A stretch of 64,000 bases of DNA, taken from positions 2,976,001-3,040,000 of the forward strand of contig JBBCGR010000003.1 in the NCBI GenBank assembly GCA_037201625.1, read 5' to 3'. Origin of the DNA: JAMXLO01 sp037201625. GTDB lineage: Bacteria > Pseudomonadota > Alphaproteobacteria > Acetobacterales > Acetobacteraceae. The notes beneath the pieces were generated by a model. That model did not search any database, was not told the origin of the DNA, and saw only the letters and a program-made list of their open reading frames with translations. The translations under genes were made by a program, and so were the position numbers. Positions 18,472 to 26,180 of the stretch are shown one piece after another; within the stretch, counting starts at the first letter, position 1; each line of letters begins with the position of its first letter.

Positions 18472-20496
18472 ATGCCAGTGCCGGAAAACCTGCTGCGCCA
18501 CGAAACCTCGCCCTATCTGCTGCAGCATGCGGACAATCCGGTGCATTGGCGCCCCTGGGGGGTGGCCGCGTTGGAGGAGGCGCGCGCCGCCGACAAGCCG
18601 ATCCTGCTGTCGATCGGCTACGCCGCGTGCCACTGGTGCCACGTGATGGCGCACGAATCCTTCGAGGATCCGGCGACCGCGGCGGTGATGAATGAGCGCT
18701 TCGTCAACATCAAGATCGACCGGGAGGAGCGGCCCGACATCGACCACCTCTACATGTCGGCGCTGCACGCGATGGGCGAGCAGGGCGGCTGGCCGCTGAC
18801 CATGTTCGTCGCCCCGGACGGCGCGCCGTTCTGGGGCGGCACGTATTTCCCGCCGGAGCCGCGCTGGGGCCGGCCCTCGTTCCGCCAGGTCCTGCTGGGC
18901 GTGTCCGACGCCTGGCGCGGGGGCCACGAGATGGTGGCGAAGAACACCGCCGCGCTGCGCCAGATGCTGGCGCGGATGTCGGAGGCCAACCCGGGCGACC
19001 TGCCGGCGCCGGTGCACCTGGACGCGGTCGCCGCGGCGCTCTTGCGGCTGAACGATCCCGAGCATGGCGGGCTGCGCGGCGCACCGAAATTCCCCAACCC
19101 GCCGATCTTCCGCTTCCTGTGGCAGAACGCGTTCCGCACCGGCGCGCCGGAGGGGCAGGAGGCGCTGCACCTGATGCTGGTGCGCATGTCGCAGGGCGGC
19201 ATCTACGACCATCTGGGCGGCGGCTATGCGCGGTATTCCACCGACGCCGTCTGGCTGGTGCCGCATTTCGAAAAGATGCTCTACGACAATGCGCAGTTGC
19301 TGGAACTGCTGGCACTGGCGCATGCCCACCGCCCGGACCCGCTCTACGCGCAGCGCGCCGAGGAGACGGTGGGCTGGATGGTGCGCGACATGACGGCGGA
19401 GAGCGTGGCGGGCCGTGCCGCCTTCGCCGCGTCGGAGGATGCCGACAGCGAGGGCGAGGAAGGCCGGTTCTACGTCTGGACCGAGGCGGAGGTGGATGCG
19501 CTGCTCGGCGCCGCCGCGCCGGCGTTCAAGCGCGCCTATGACGTGACCTCGGCCGGCAACTGGGAGGGTCACAGCATCCTGCGCCGCCTGACCCCGCCCG
19601 GCACGCCGGAGGAGGAGGCGGCCCTGGCCCAGGCGCGCGGCGTGCTGTTCGCGGCGCGGGAGCAGCGGATCCGGCCCGGGCGCGACGACAAGGTGCTGGC
19701 CGACTGGAACGGCCTGGCCGTCGCCGCCCTGGTGCGCGCCGCCACGGTGTTCGGGCGTCCCGACTGGCTGCGGCGGGCGGCGGAGGCGCAGGATTTCGTG
19801 CTGGCGCAGATGTCGGCGCCGGATGGCCGGGTGCAGCATGCGTGGCGGCTGGGGAAGGTCACCGCGCAGGGGCTGCTCGACGACCAGGCCGCGGTGGCGC
19901 GCGCCTCGCTGGCGCTGTTCGAGGCGACCGGCGAGCCGCAGCGTCTGGCCGATGCCGTCCGGCTGGCCGCGGCGGTGGAGGTCTTCGCCGATGGCCATGG
20001 CGGCTATTTCACCACCGCGGCGGATGCTGCCGATGTGCCGCTCGCGCGGCCGCGCACGGCGGCGGACAACGCGACGCCGGCGGGCAACGGCGTGCTGGCC
20101 GAGGTGTTCGCGCGCCTCTGGCACCTGACCGGCGAGACGCGGTGGCGGGAACGCTGCGAGGCGCTGCTGCGCGCGTTCACCGGCAACCCCGACCAGCTTG
20201 CCGCCATGCCGACGCTGCTCGCGGCGGCCGATCTGCTGGAGGCGGGGGCGATTGCCGTGGTGGTCGGCGATCCGGCGCAGTCCGCCGGGCTGGCCGCGGC
20301 GGCGCTCGCGGCACCCGACCCGGCGGTCGTGGTGCTGCGCGCGCCGCGCACCGATGCGCTGCCGCCGGGCCACCCGGCCCATGGCAAGCCGGCCGCCCAC
20401 GCCGCCGCCTATGTCTGCCGCGGCAGCGTCTGCGGGCTGCCGGTCACCGGCACGGCGGAATTGTCATCCGCGCTGCGAAAGCGTACTCCCGCGTAA
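18472..20496 (+). CDS. Thioredoxin domain-containing protein, YyaL/SSP411 family, 674 aa
   Basis: Family of large proteins with an N-terminal thioredoxin fold and a C-terminal (alpha/alpha)6 barrel like N-acylglucosamine epimerases. The start PENLLRHETSPYLLQHADNP is the family hallmark; the CHWCH motif (C53, C56) stands in SIGYAACHWCHVM, then FVNIKIDREERPDID and GGWPLTMFVAPDGAPFWGGT. Later PHFEKMLYDNAQLLELL and DDKVLADWNGLAV mark the barrel. Start ATG 18472 follows CAGGAGCGC. Length is normal for the family. The biochemical role of these proteins is not settled; a redox or sugar function is only suggested by the folds. Confidence 0.93.
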   Translation: MPVPENLLRHETSPYLLQHADNPVHWRPWGVAALEEARAADKPILLSIGYAACHWCHVMAHESFEDPATAAVMNERFVNIKIDREERPDIDHLYMSALHAMGEQGGWPLTMFVAPDGAPFWGGTYFPPEPRWGRPSFRQVLLGVSDAWRGGHEMVAKNTAALRQMLARMSEANPGDLPAPVHLDAVAAALLRLNDPEHGGLRGAPKFPNPPIFRFLWQNAFRTGAPEGQEALHLMLVRMSQGGIYDHLGGGYARYSTDAVWLVPHFEKMLYDNAQLLELLALAHAHRPDPLYAQRAEETVGWMVRDMTAESVAGRAAFAASEDADSEGEEGRFYVWTEAEVDALLGAAAPAFKRAYDVTSAGNWEGHSILRRLTPPGTPEEEAALAQARGVLFAAREQRIRPGRDDKVLADWNGLAVAALVRAATVFGRPDWLRRAAEAQDFVLAQMSAPDGRVQHAWRLGKVTAQGLLDDQAAVARASLALFEATGEPQRLADAVRLAAAVEVFADGHGGYFTTAADAADVPLARPRTAADNATPAGNGVLAEVFARLWHLTGETRWRERCEALLRAFTGNPDQLAAMPTLLAAADLLEAGAIAVVVGDPAQSAGLAAAALAAPDPAVVVLRAPRTDALPPGHPAHGKPAAHAAAYVCRGSVCGLPVTGTAELSSALRKRTPA

Positions 20497-20521
20497 TGAA
20501 ACCGCGGGATGGGACGCCACG

Positions 20522-21043
20522 ATGCCTCGCTTCACCACGATCATCCACCTCGGATTCGCCGGCCTGCTCGGCTGGGCGATGGCAGCCGGCGTGGCGGCCG
20601 GCCCGGCAGCCGCACAGGACGCCGACCTGCGCATCGACGTGCCGGTGGTGCTGAAGGAGGCCAGGGTGGTGTTCAACCTGGACCACCTGGCGTTCGACGG
20701 CGACGAGCCGATCGGGCTGAACTTCCTGCACATCATGACCGAGCGGTTCCGCGCCGATGGCACCGCCGCGAAGATCGTCGCGGTGTTCCACGGACCGAAC
20801 GGCTACATGCTGCTGAACGATGCCGCCTATGACCGGGTGCGGCACTGGCAGCACGGCAACCCGTACAAGGACCAGATCGCCGCGCTGATGCGCGCCGGCG
20901 TCGAGGTCGAGGAATGCGGCCAGACCATGCGCGCCAACGGCTGGCGCAACGCGGACCTGCTGCCGGGGATCAAGGTGAACAGCGGCGCCAACTTCCGCAT
21001 CGTGGAGTTGGTGCAGCAGGGCTACGTGCAACTGCAGCCCTGA
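20522..21043 (+). CDS. DsrE/DsrF-like family protein with signal peptide, 173 aa
   Basis: A signal peptide is seen (hydrophobic segment to AAAQ, cleavage near residue 32). The mature part has VVFNLDHLAFDGDEPIGLNFLHIMTER, then KIVAVFHGPNGYMLL and a Cys at 132 in VEVEECGQTMRANGW. This matches periplasmic DsrE-like proteins, relatives of the sulfur-relay subunit that carry a single reactive Cys. Start ATG 20522 lies 25 bases after the preceding stop, so it may be read with the thioredoxin-fold gene. A thiol or sulfur role would fit that neighbour but is inferred. Confidence 0.78.
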   Translation: MPRFTTIIHLGFAGLLGWAMAAGVAAGPAAAQDADLRIDVPVVLKEARVVFNLDHLAFDGDEPIGLNFLHIMTERFRADGTAAKIVAVFHGPNGYMLLNDAAYDRVRHWQHGNPYKDQIAALMRAGVEVEECGQTMRANGWRNADLLPGIKVNSGANFRIVELVQQGYVQLQP

Positions 21044-21058
21044 ACCGGTGGCCGCGAC

Positions 21059-21197
21059 GCCCATCGGGTTGTGCCCATTGGGATCTGCCCATCGGGACGT
21101 GGCTGCGCGGGATGTGGCCTGCGGGATGTGCCCCTTGGGCACGCGGCCCCCTGGACACGCGGCCCCTTGGACACGCGGCCCTGGGGCACGCGGCCCT
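21059..21197 (+). repeat. Short-period degenerate repeat array between the DsrE-like gene and ogt
   Basis: Three 14-base units starting GCCCATCGGG / GCCCATTGGG / GCCCATCGGG lie at 21059-21100, two units ending GCGGGATGT at 21101-21129, then four units of 14-17 bases built on TGGRCACGCGGCCC at 21134-21197. The periodicity drifts between 14 and 17 bases. It lies directly before the GTG start of ogt at 21235 and looks non-coding. Expansion by slippage of a short seed is the simplest explanation. Confidence 0.7.
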
Positions 21198-21234
21198 TGA
21201 CAGCCGGCGCGCACGAGCGCTCGCATTCGCCGCC

Positions 21235-21714
21235 GTGCCTCAACTCTCGCTCCACACCCCGATCGGCGACATCTCCGTCTCGGAAGAGGACGGGGCGATC
21301 GTTGCCGTCGACTGGGGCTGGGGCAGCCTGCAGGATGCGACAGTGCTGCTCGGCCGCGCCCGCGACCAGCTTTACGCCTATTTCGATGGTGACCTGACCG
21401 CGTTCGACCTGCCGCTCGCACCGGTGGGCACGCCCTACCAGCGCCGGGTGTGGCAGGCGCTGTGCGAGATTCCCTACGGTGCGACGCGCAGCTACCTGGA
21501 TATCGCCCACGCCGCCGGCGGCGGTCCGCGCTCGGTCGGACAGGCCAACGGCAAGAACCCGATCCCGCTCATCATCCCGTGCCACCGTGTCGTCGCCACC
21601 ACGCATATCGGCGGTTACTCCGGCGGCGACGGCCTGCCCACCAAACGCTGGCTGCTGGCGCTCGAGGCGCACAGCCAGCCATTGCTGCAGCCCATCCCTT
21701 CAGCGGCCGCCTGA
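21235..21714 (+). CDS. ogt: Methylated-DNA--[protein]-cysteine S-methyltransferase, 159 aa
   Basis: Repairs O6-alkylguanine by transferring the alkyl group to its own Cys. The active site PCHRV (C116) sits in NPIPLIIPCHRVVATTHIGGYSGG, preceded by the helix-turn-helix segment YQRRVWQALCEIPYGATRSYLDIA and SVGQANGKNP. The N-terminal domain is short, as in Ogt rather than Ada. I use GTG 21235 (VPQLSLHTPIGDISVSEEDG) because no ATG is in frame at the domain start. The upstream 140 bases are a repeat array, so where its promoter lies is unclear. Confidence 0.93.
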   Translation: MPQLSLHTPIGDISVSEEDGAIVAVDWGWGSLQDATVLLGRARDQLYAYFDGDLTAFDLPLAPVGTPYQRRVWQALCEIPYGATRSYLDIAHAAGGGPRSVGQANGKNPIPLIIPCHRVVATTHIGGYSGGDGLPTKRWLLALEAHSQPLLQPIPSAAA

Positions 21715-21741
21715 TCCGGCCCGCGTCCCACGGAGAACAGC

Positions 21742-22713
21742 ATGATCAAGGCCATCCGCATTCATTCGCCAGGCGGCCCCGAGGTGATGAAATGGGAGGA
21801 CGTGCCCCGTCCCGAGCCAGGACCCGGCGAGGCGCTGATCAAGCAGGAGGCGATCGGCCTCAACTACATCGACGTGTATTTCCGCTCGGGCCTCTACAAG
21901 GCGCCGACCATGCCGCTGGTGATCGGCCAGGAGGGGGCCGGCACGGTGATCGCGATCGGCGGAGGCGTCACCAGCCTCAAGCCCGGCGACCGTGTCGCCT
22001 ATGCCGGCGCGCTCGGCGGTTATGCGACCGAGCGGGTGATCTCCGCCGACCGGCTGGTGAAGCTGCCCGAGGCGATCGACTTCAAGGTCGCCGCGGCGAT
22101 GATGCTGCAGGGCATGACGGCGCAGTACCTGATCCGCCGCACCTATCCGGTGAAGGCGGGCGACACGATCGTGGTGCACGCCGCGGCCGGCGGCGTCGGG
22201 CTGATCCTGTGCCAATGGGCGAAGTATCTCGGCGCCACCGTCATCGGCGTCGTCTCGACCGAGCAGAAGGCGGAACTGGCGCGTGCGCACGGCGCCGCCC
22301 ACACCGTGGTGGGCCATGCCGGCCTGGTCGCCGAGGTGAAGAAGGTGACCGGCGGGGCGATGGTGCCGGTGGTGTACGACAGCGTCGGCAAGGACACCTG
22401 GAATGCCAGCCTCGACAGCCTGGCGCCGCTCGGGCTGATGGTGAGCTACGGCAATGCGTCGGGCCCGGTGCCGCCGGTGGATATCGGCATCCTCGCCGCC
22501 AAGGGCAGCCTGTACGTCACGCGGCCCAGCCTCGCCACCTACACCTCGAAGCGGGCCGACCTGGAGAAGGTGGCCGGCGAATTGTTCGACGTGGTGGCCA
22601 AAGGCGTGGTGAAGATCGAGGTCAACCAGACGTTCCCGCTGAAGGACGCGGCCGCGGCGCACATCGCGCTGGAGTCGCGCCAGACCACCGGCAGCACGGT
22701 GCTGCTGCCGTAG
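21742..22713 (+). CDS. NADPH:quinone reductase, zinc-independent MDR family, 323 aa
   Basis: Medium-chain dehydrogenase/reductase of the QOR type. N-terminus MIKAIRIHSPGGPEVMKWEDVP is typical; LNYIDVYFRSGLYK and GQEGAGTVIAIG match quinone oxidoreductase 1. The NADPH site is AAAGGVGLILCQWAKYLGATVIG, and no structural or catalytic zinc Cys cluster is present. Length is normal. A putative ribosome site (CACGGAGAAC) precedes ATG 21742, 27 bases after ogt, so the two may be co-transcribed. A long inverted repeat follows the stop. Confidence 0.93.
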   Translation: MIKAIRIHSPGGPEVMKWEDVPRPEPGPGEALIKQEAIGLNYIDVYFRSGLYKAPTMPLVIGQEGAGTVIAIGGGVTSLKPGDRVAYAGALGGYATERVISADRLVKLPEAIDFKVAAAMMLQGMTAQYLIRRTYPVKAGDTIVVHAAAGGVGLILCQWAKYLGATVIGVVSTEQKAELARAHGAAHTVVGHAGLVAEVKKVTGGAMVPVVYDSVGKDTWNASLDSLAPLGLMVSYGNASGPVPPVDIGILAAKGSLYVTRPSLATYTSKRADLEKVAGELFDVVAKGVVKIEVNQTFPLKDAAAAHIALESRQTTGSTVLLP

Positions 22714-22727
22714 CCGCGCGCCCCTTC

Positions 22728-22758
22728 GTCATGGCCGGCCCCCACTGGCGGCCATGAC
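22728..22758 (+). repeat. Inverted repeat after the quinone reductase gene (GTCATGGCCG family)
   Basis: GTCATGGCCG at 22728-22737 pairs perfectly with CGGCCATGAC at 22749-22758 across 11 bases. The core ATGGCCG is shared with the element at 28873-28906, so it may be a member of the same dispersed family. No T run follows. The annotated MFS start at 22754 falls inside the right arm. Confidence 0.6.
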
Positions 22759-24265
22759 GACCGACGCGTCCGGTGCTACTGACCCTGGGCCGATGTCTGA
22801 TTCCGCCGAGTCCTCTCCCCCGCCCAGGGTCCGCACCAGCAGTCGAACGCGCCTGACCGCGGTCATCGTGGCCTGCGCGCTGTTCATGCAGAATCTCGAC
22901 TCGACCGTCATCGCGACCGCCCTGCCGACCATGGCGAAGGCATTCGGCGCCGATCCGGTGCACATGAACGTCGCGCTGACGTCCTACCTGCTGTCGCTCG
23001 CGGTGTTCATCCCGGCCAGCGGCTGGATCGCCGACCGCTACGGCGCCCGCACCGTGTTCCGTGCCGCGATCGCGGTGTTCACCATCGGCTCCATCCTGTG
23101 CGGGCGCGCCGACAGCCTGGCCTTCCTGGTGGCCGCGCGCGTGCTGCAGGGCATCGGCGGCGCCATGATGGTGCCGGTCGGCCGCCTGGTGCTGCTGCGC
23201 ACCGCGGCGAAGACCGAACTGGTGGCGGCGATGGCCTGGCTCACGGTGCCCGCGCTGATCGGCCCGGTGCTCGGCCCGCCGGTCGGCGGCTTCATCGTCA
23301 CCTATTTCTCCTGGCGCTGGATCTTCGACATCAACGTGCCGATCGGTATCCTCGGCATCGTCATGGTCAGCCTGTTCGTCGAGGATGTGCGCGAGCCCCC
23401 GCGCGGCCGGTTCGACGTGATCGGCCTGGTGCTGTGCGGCGTCGCGCTGTCGGGCCTGATGTTCGGCCTGGAGACTGCCGGCCGCGGCCTGGTGGCGCCC
23501 GCAACCACCGAACTGATGGTCGGGGTCGGCGTCGCCGCCATCGTCCTGTACCTGCTGCACGCGCGCCGCCATCCCTCGCCGCTGCTCGACCTGACGCTGA
23601 TGCGGCTGCCCTGCTTCGGCGTGGCGTTCTCGGCGATGATGCTGTTCCGCATTGGGATCGGCGCAATCCCCTTCCTGCTGCCGCTGATGCTGCAGGTGGG
23701 CTTCGGCCAGTCGGCGGTCGAGAGCGGGCTGATCACCTTCGCCAGTTCGGCCGGCGCGCTGGTGATGAAGCCGGCGGCCCAGCACGCGCTGCGGCTGTTC
23801 GGCTTCCGCGACACGCTGGTGTGGAACGGCGTGATCTCGGCGGTGATGATCGCGGCCTGCGCGGCGTTCCGCCCCACCTGGCCCGCCGCGGTGATCTACG
23901 CCGTGCTGCTGGCCGGCGGGTTCTTCCGCTCGCTGCAGTTCACCGCCTACAACACGCTCGCCTACGGCGACGTGACGCGCCCGCGCATGAGTGCGGCCAC
24001 CAGCCTGTACGTCACCGGCCAGCAGCTTGCCGCGACCCTGGGGATCTCGGCCGGCGCCCTGTCTTTGCAGGTCTCGATGTCGCTGGCCGGCCACGCCGAT
24101 CCGCAGCCGATCGATTTCAGCTACGCGTTCCTCGTGGTCGCGCTGTTCACCCTGGCCGCCGCGCCGATCGCGCTGCGGATGCCGCGCGATGCCGGTGACG
24201 ACCTGACCGGACGGCAATCCACGCCGGCGCAGCCTGCCCAGCCTGCACGGGAGGCGGCGGATTAG
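22754..24265 (+). CDS. MFS drug exporter, DHA2 (EmrB/QacA) family, 503 aa
   Basis: Proton-driven inner membrane exporter of about 14 helices. Helix 1 has the DHA2 hallmark MQNLDSTVIATALPTMA; motif A is seen as SGWIADRYGARTVF, and helix 5 has LTVPALIGPVLGPPVGGFIV (motif C). Length is normal. Two in-frame starts are possible: ATG 22754, which lies in a hairpin arm, and ATG 22793 (MSDSAESSPPP); neither has a good ribosome site. Substrate not deducible. It is the last gene before a scarred region beginning with a tRNA-like sequence. Confidence 0.92.
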   Translation: MTTDASGATDPGPMSDSAESSPPPRVRTSSRTRLTAVIVACALFMQNLDSTVIATALPTMAKAFGADPVHMNVALTSYLLSLAVFIPASGWIADRYGARTVFRAAIAVFTIGSILCGRADSLAFLVAARVLQGIGGAMMVPVGRLVLLRTAAKTELVAAMAWLTVPALIGPVLGPPVGGFIVTYFSWRWIFDINVPIGILGIVMVSLFVEDVREPPRGRFDVIGLVLCGVALSGLMFGLETAGRGLVAPATTELMVGVGVAAIVLYLLHARRHPSPLLDLTLMRLPCFGVAFSAMMLFRIGIGAIPFLLPLMLQVGFGQSAVESGLITFASSAGALVMKPAAQHALRLFGFRDTLVWNGVISAVMIAACAAFRPTWPAAVIYAVLLAGGFFRSLQFTAYNTLAYGDVTRPRMSAATSLYVTGQQLAATLGISAGALSLQVSMSLAGHADPQPIDFSYAFLVVALFTLAAAPIALRMPRDAGDDLTGRQSTPAQPAQPAREAAD

Positions 24266-24278
24266 CAGCCTGTGCGGA

Positions 24279-24310
24279 GGGTGCGGTCGGCGGGAATCGA
24301 ACCCACGGCC
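24279..24310 (-). tRNA. tRNA 3'-end-like fragment (T arm plus acceptor 3' strand), possible attachment site
   Basis: Read on the minus strand, 24306 to 24290 gives a T arm GTGGG-TTCGATT-CCCGC with a five-pair stem, followed by CGACCGC-A-CC, the 3' acceptor strand of a tRNA (similar to some tRNA-Leu). No convincing anticodon arm or matching D arm follows within the next 80 bases, so this is a remnant rather than a working gene. Such fragments are left where integrative elements enter tRNA genes. The damaged genes next to it on the right fit that reading. No second copy was found in the window. Confidence 0.5.
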
Positions 24311-24488
24311 CCAGGACTCGGAATTTTCGATCTTTCCAACGATTTCGATCACCATTATCCGAAACCGGCCGATGGCGACCGATGACCCGGGTGTAGGAGG
24401 TTGGCGCTTCGGGAACCGCAGTTGTCGTAAATGCTCGACGCCAGACCGCCGTTGCTTGGTGGTCAGGCACCGGACCATGATGTGCGGC

Positions 24489-24830
24489 ATGGTGACGCAT
24501 CTGCCGCAAGGCGATCGGGCGATCCTCGATATCCGCAAGCTTGAGGACTAATGCTTGAGCCCGTCGCACCCTCGCGGCCGGCACAAGGCCCGGGTGTTTC
24601 GGCAGGCGCTCGGCTTCCAGCAGAGCGACGCCGGGTGGCTGCGGGATGCTCTGCTTGAAGCCGCGGCCGCCAGCGACGCCCTGATGGTTGCCGCCGATGC
24701 TTGGGGAATCCATTGGCGGCTCGATGTGGCCATCAGGCGTCAGCGGAAGAGGGCCGTGGTAAGGACACTGTGGATTGTGCGAGCCGGTGAGGACCTGCCG
24801 CGGTTCGTGACATGTTGGGTGCTGAGATGA
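24489..24830 (+). pseudogene. DUF6883-family gene broken by a nonsense codon
   Basis: From ATG 24489 the frame reads ...RAILDIRKLED, stop (TAA 24549-24551), then CLSPSHPRGRHKARVFRQALGF on to the natural stop at 24828-24830. The joined sequence matches the DUF6883 pattern, where the aromatic residue before C/L-L-S-P-x-H-P is normally Tyr; a Tyr codon changed to TAA explains the stop. A downstream TTG at 24555 could in principle restart translation of a shortened 91-residue product. The stop overlaps an ATG (24827) for a DUF4926-like start, the usual partner of DUF6883. Confidence 0.6.
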
Positions 24831-24910
24831 TTGCAAAGCGTCGCACGCAGACTCAAGCTCCGTCGCTGCTGGATGTGGTGGCGTTGTTGGCGGACGTTCC
24901 GGGACACGAC
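24827..24910 (+). pseudogene. DUF4926-like gene, N-terminal remnant only
   Basis: ATG 24827 overlaps the DUF6883 stop (ATGA). The product begins MIAKRRTQTQAPSLLDVVAL and continues LADVP, matching the LLDVVALxxDLP start of DUF4926 proteins. After about 28 residues the match ends and the next recognisable sequence, in another frame, is the middle of an FkbM methyltransferase. The gene is therefore truncated by a junction near 24900-24920. The end coordinate is approximate. Confidence 0.5.
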
Positions 24911-24914
24911 CCGG

Positions 24915-25436
24915 GCATCCCAAGCCATCGTATTCGAACCGAACCCGCTGGCGGTCGCAATACTGCAAGTGAATGTCCGATTGAACGGGTTGCATCGTAC
25001 GGTTGATTTGTCCTACGCGGGAATCGGCCTGTCTGATGTTCCCGGGTCCGGCACGATGGAGGACTCGCCAGGCAACATGGGCGCCGCGCGTGTCATCATG
25101 ACCGACGCGCCCGGAGGATCGCCGCTGATGCGAGGCGACAGCCTGTTGGTCCACCGCCCGATCGATTTCATCAAGTTGGATGTCGAAGGGATGGAAATGC
25201 GCGTGCTGCTGGGATTGGAACGCACGATCGCCAAGTGGCGGCCCAACATGTTCATCGAGGTCGACAACGTCAACGCAGAACCGTTCCAGACCCGGATCAA
25301 GGCGCACGATTACGTCACGGCAACCACATATCAGCGCTACACCGTGAACAAGAACTATCTGGTCATCCCCGCCGAGGCCGCGGAAATGCGACGACGGTCA
25401 CCGTACGACCGGTATCGACCGAACGACGCTGTCTAG
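24915..25436 (+). pseudogene. FkbM family methyltransferase, 5'-truncated fragment
   Basis: The frame ending at TAG 25434-25436 reads IVFEPNPLAVAILQVNVRLNGL and later DFIKLDVEGMEMRVLLGLERTI, which are the SAM-site strand and the KxDVEGxE motif of FkbM methyltransferases, then a normal C-terminal domain. The family's first motif (DxGANIGxHT) and everything before it is missing; the upstream sequence in this frame is unrelated. It joins the truncated DUF4926 gene, so a deletion or insertion joined the two. An intact FkbM gene lies 750 bases downstream but is not closely similar. Confidence 0.65.
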
Positions 25437-25755
25437 TCTCTGCTGACCAATCATACCAAGCCCAGCAGACGCGACCACGATCGTCACGGTGGGCTTGGCT
25501 GCATGGAGCGGGAAAGAGTGGCCTTCCCCGACCCCTATCGGTATGGGTCCCTGAGCCACTCAATGGATCACCGTGGCATTGCCGATGTCGGGCAGGCGGA
25601 CAGCACCGCGGCCTCCAGCACCTGCCGCGTGATCGCCGTCTCGGCCGACGCCAGCGCGGCGTGTGCCACGGTCGCTTGCCAGAACACGAGCGTGACGAGG
25701 CCAACCGCGAGCAGGATGAACTGCCGGCGTCGCGGTGGCCCCGCCGGCCCCGCGG
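25437..25755. other. Stretch without a supported gene
   Basis: Between the FkbM fragment and DUF1330 no convincing gene is seen. On the minus strand an open frame of about 60 codons (roughly 25575-25755) has a hydrophobic segment like a signal peptide (RRRQFILLAVGLVTLVFWQA) but no ATG or GTG start, so it may be a decayed or frameshifted exported protein. No terminator or repeat stands out. Confidence 0.35.
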
Positions 25756-26049
25756 TCAGTCGACGCCTTCGACGATCCGCATGTCGCGCTCTGCGCCGTT
25801 GCCCAGTGCCGCGAGGGCCGCCTGGTAGCCCGGGCTGTCATGGGTGGCGATCGCCTGCGCGACGCTCGCGAACTCGATCAGCACGGTGCGCTGGTCGATG
25901 CCCGCCTCATACGTCTTGGCCGTGCCGCCGCGCGCCAGGAAGCGGCCGCCGCCGGCGGTGATCGCCGGGCCGGCCAGCTTGGCGTAGTCGGCCAGCGCGG
26001 CCGGGTTGGAGATCGAGCGGTAGCAGGCGATCCAGTATGCCTTGGCCAT
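25756..26049 (-). CDS. DUF1330 domain-containing protein, 97 aa
   Basis: Small ferredoxin-like-fold protein. The start MAKAYWIACYRSISNPAALADYAKLA is the DUF1330 pattern, followed by GGRFLARGG and TVLIEFASVAQAIATHDSPGYQAA, also typical. ATG 26049 follows GGGGAGGCC on the minus strand and gives the expected length. Members are widespread in proteobacteria with no assigned reaction. Divergent from the FkbM gene at 26181. Confidence 0.87.
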   Translation of the reverse strand: MAKAYWIACYRSISNPAALADYAKLAGPAITAGGGRFLARGGTAKTYEAGIDQRTVLIEFASVAQAIATHDSPGYQAALAALGNGAERDMRIVEGVD

Positions 26050-26180
26050 GGCGGCCTCCCCTGGGCTGTGGTTGGAGAGGCGCACCATAGCAGCATCCCG
26101 GTGGCGCAGGCAGCTTGGGCGGGGCAGGACCGCGCGCCGCCGCTGCGCTATGCTGGCACCAGCACAGACGGCGTGAGGCG

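Noticed and set aside
24279..24386. A complete tRNA-Leu on the minus strand
   Set aside because: CGGTCG near 24380 could pair with the acceptor strand, but no anticodon or D arm can be drawn and the length is about 100 bases, so only the 3' end is annotated.
24147..25307. A 386-codon minus-strand frame across the scarred region
   Set aside because: No domain and shadow-like composition; the plus strand here carries recognisable DUF6883, DUF4926 and FkbM pieces.
25575..25755. Minus-strand frame with a signal-peptide-like segment next to DUF1330
   Set aside because: No usable start codon; kept only as a note in the gap entry.
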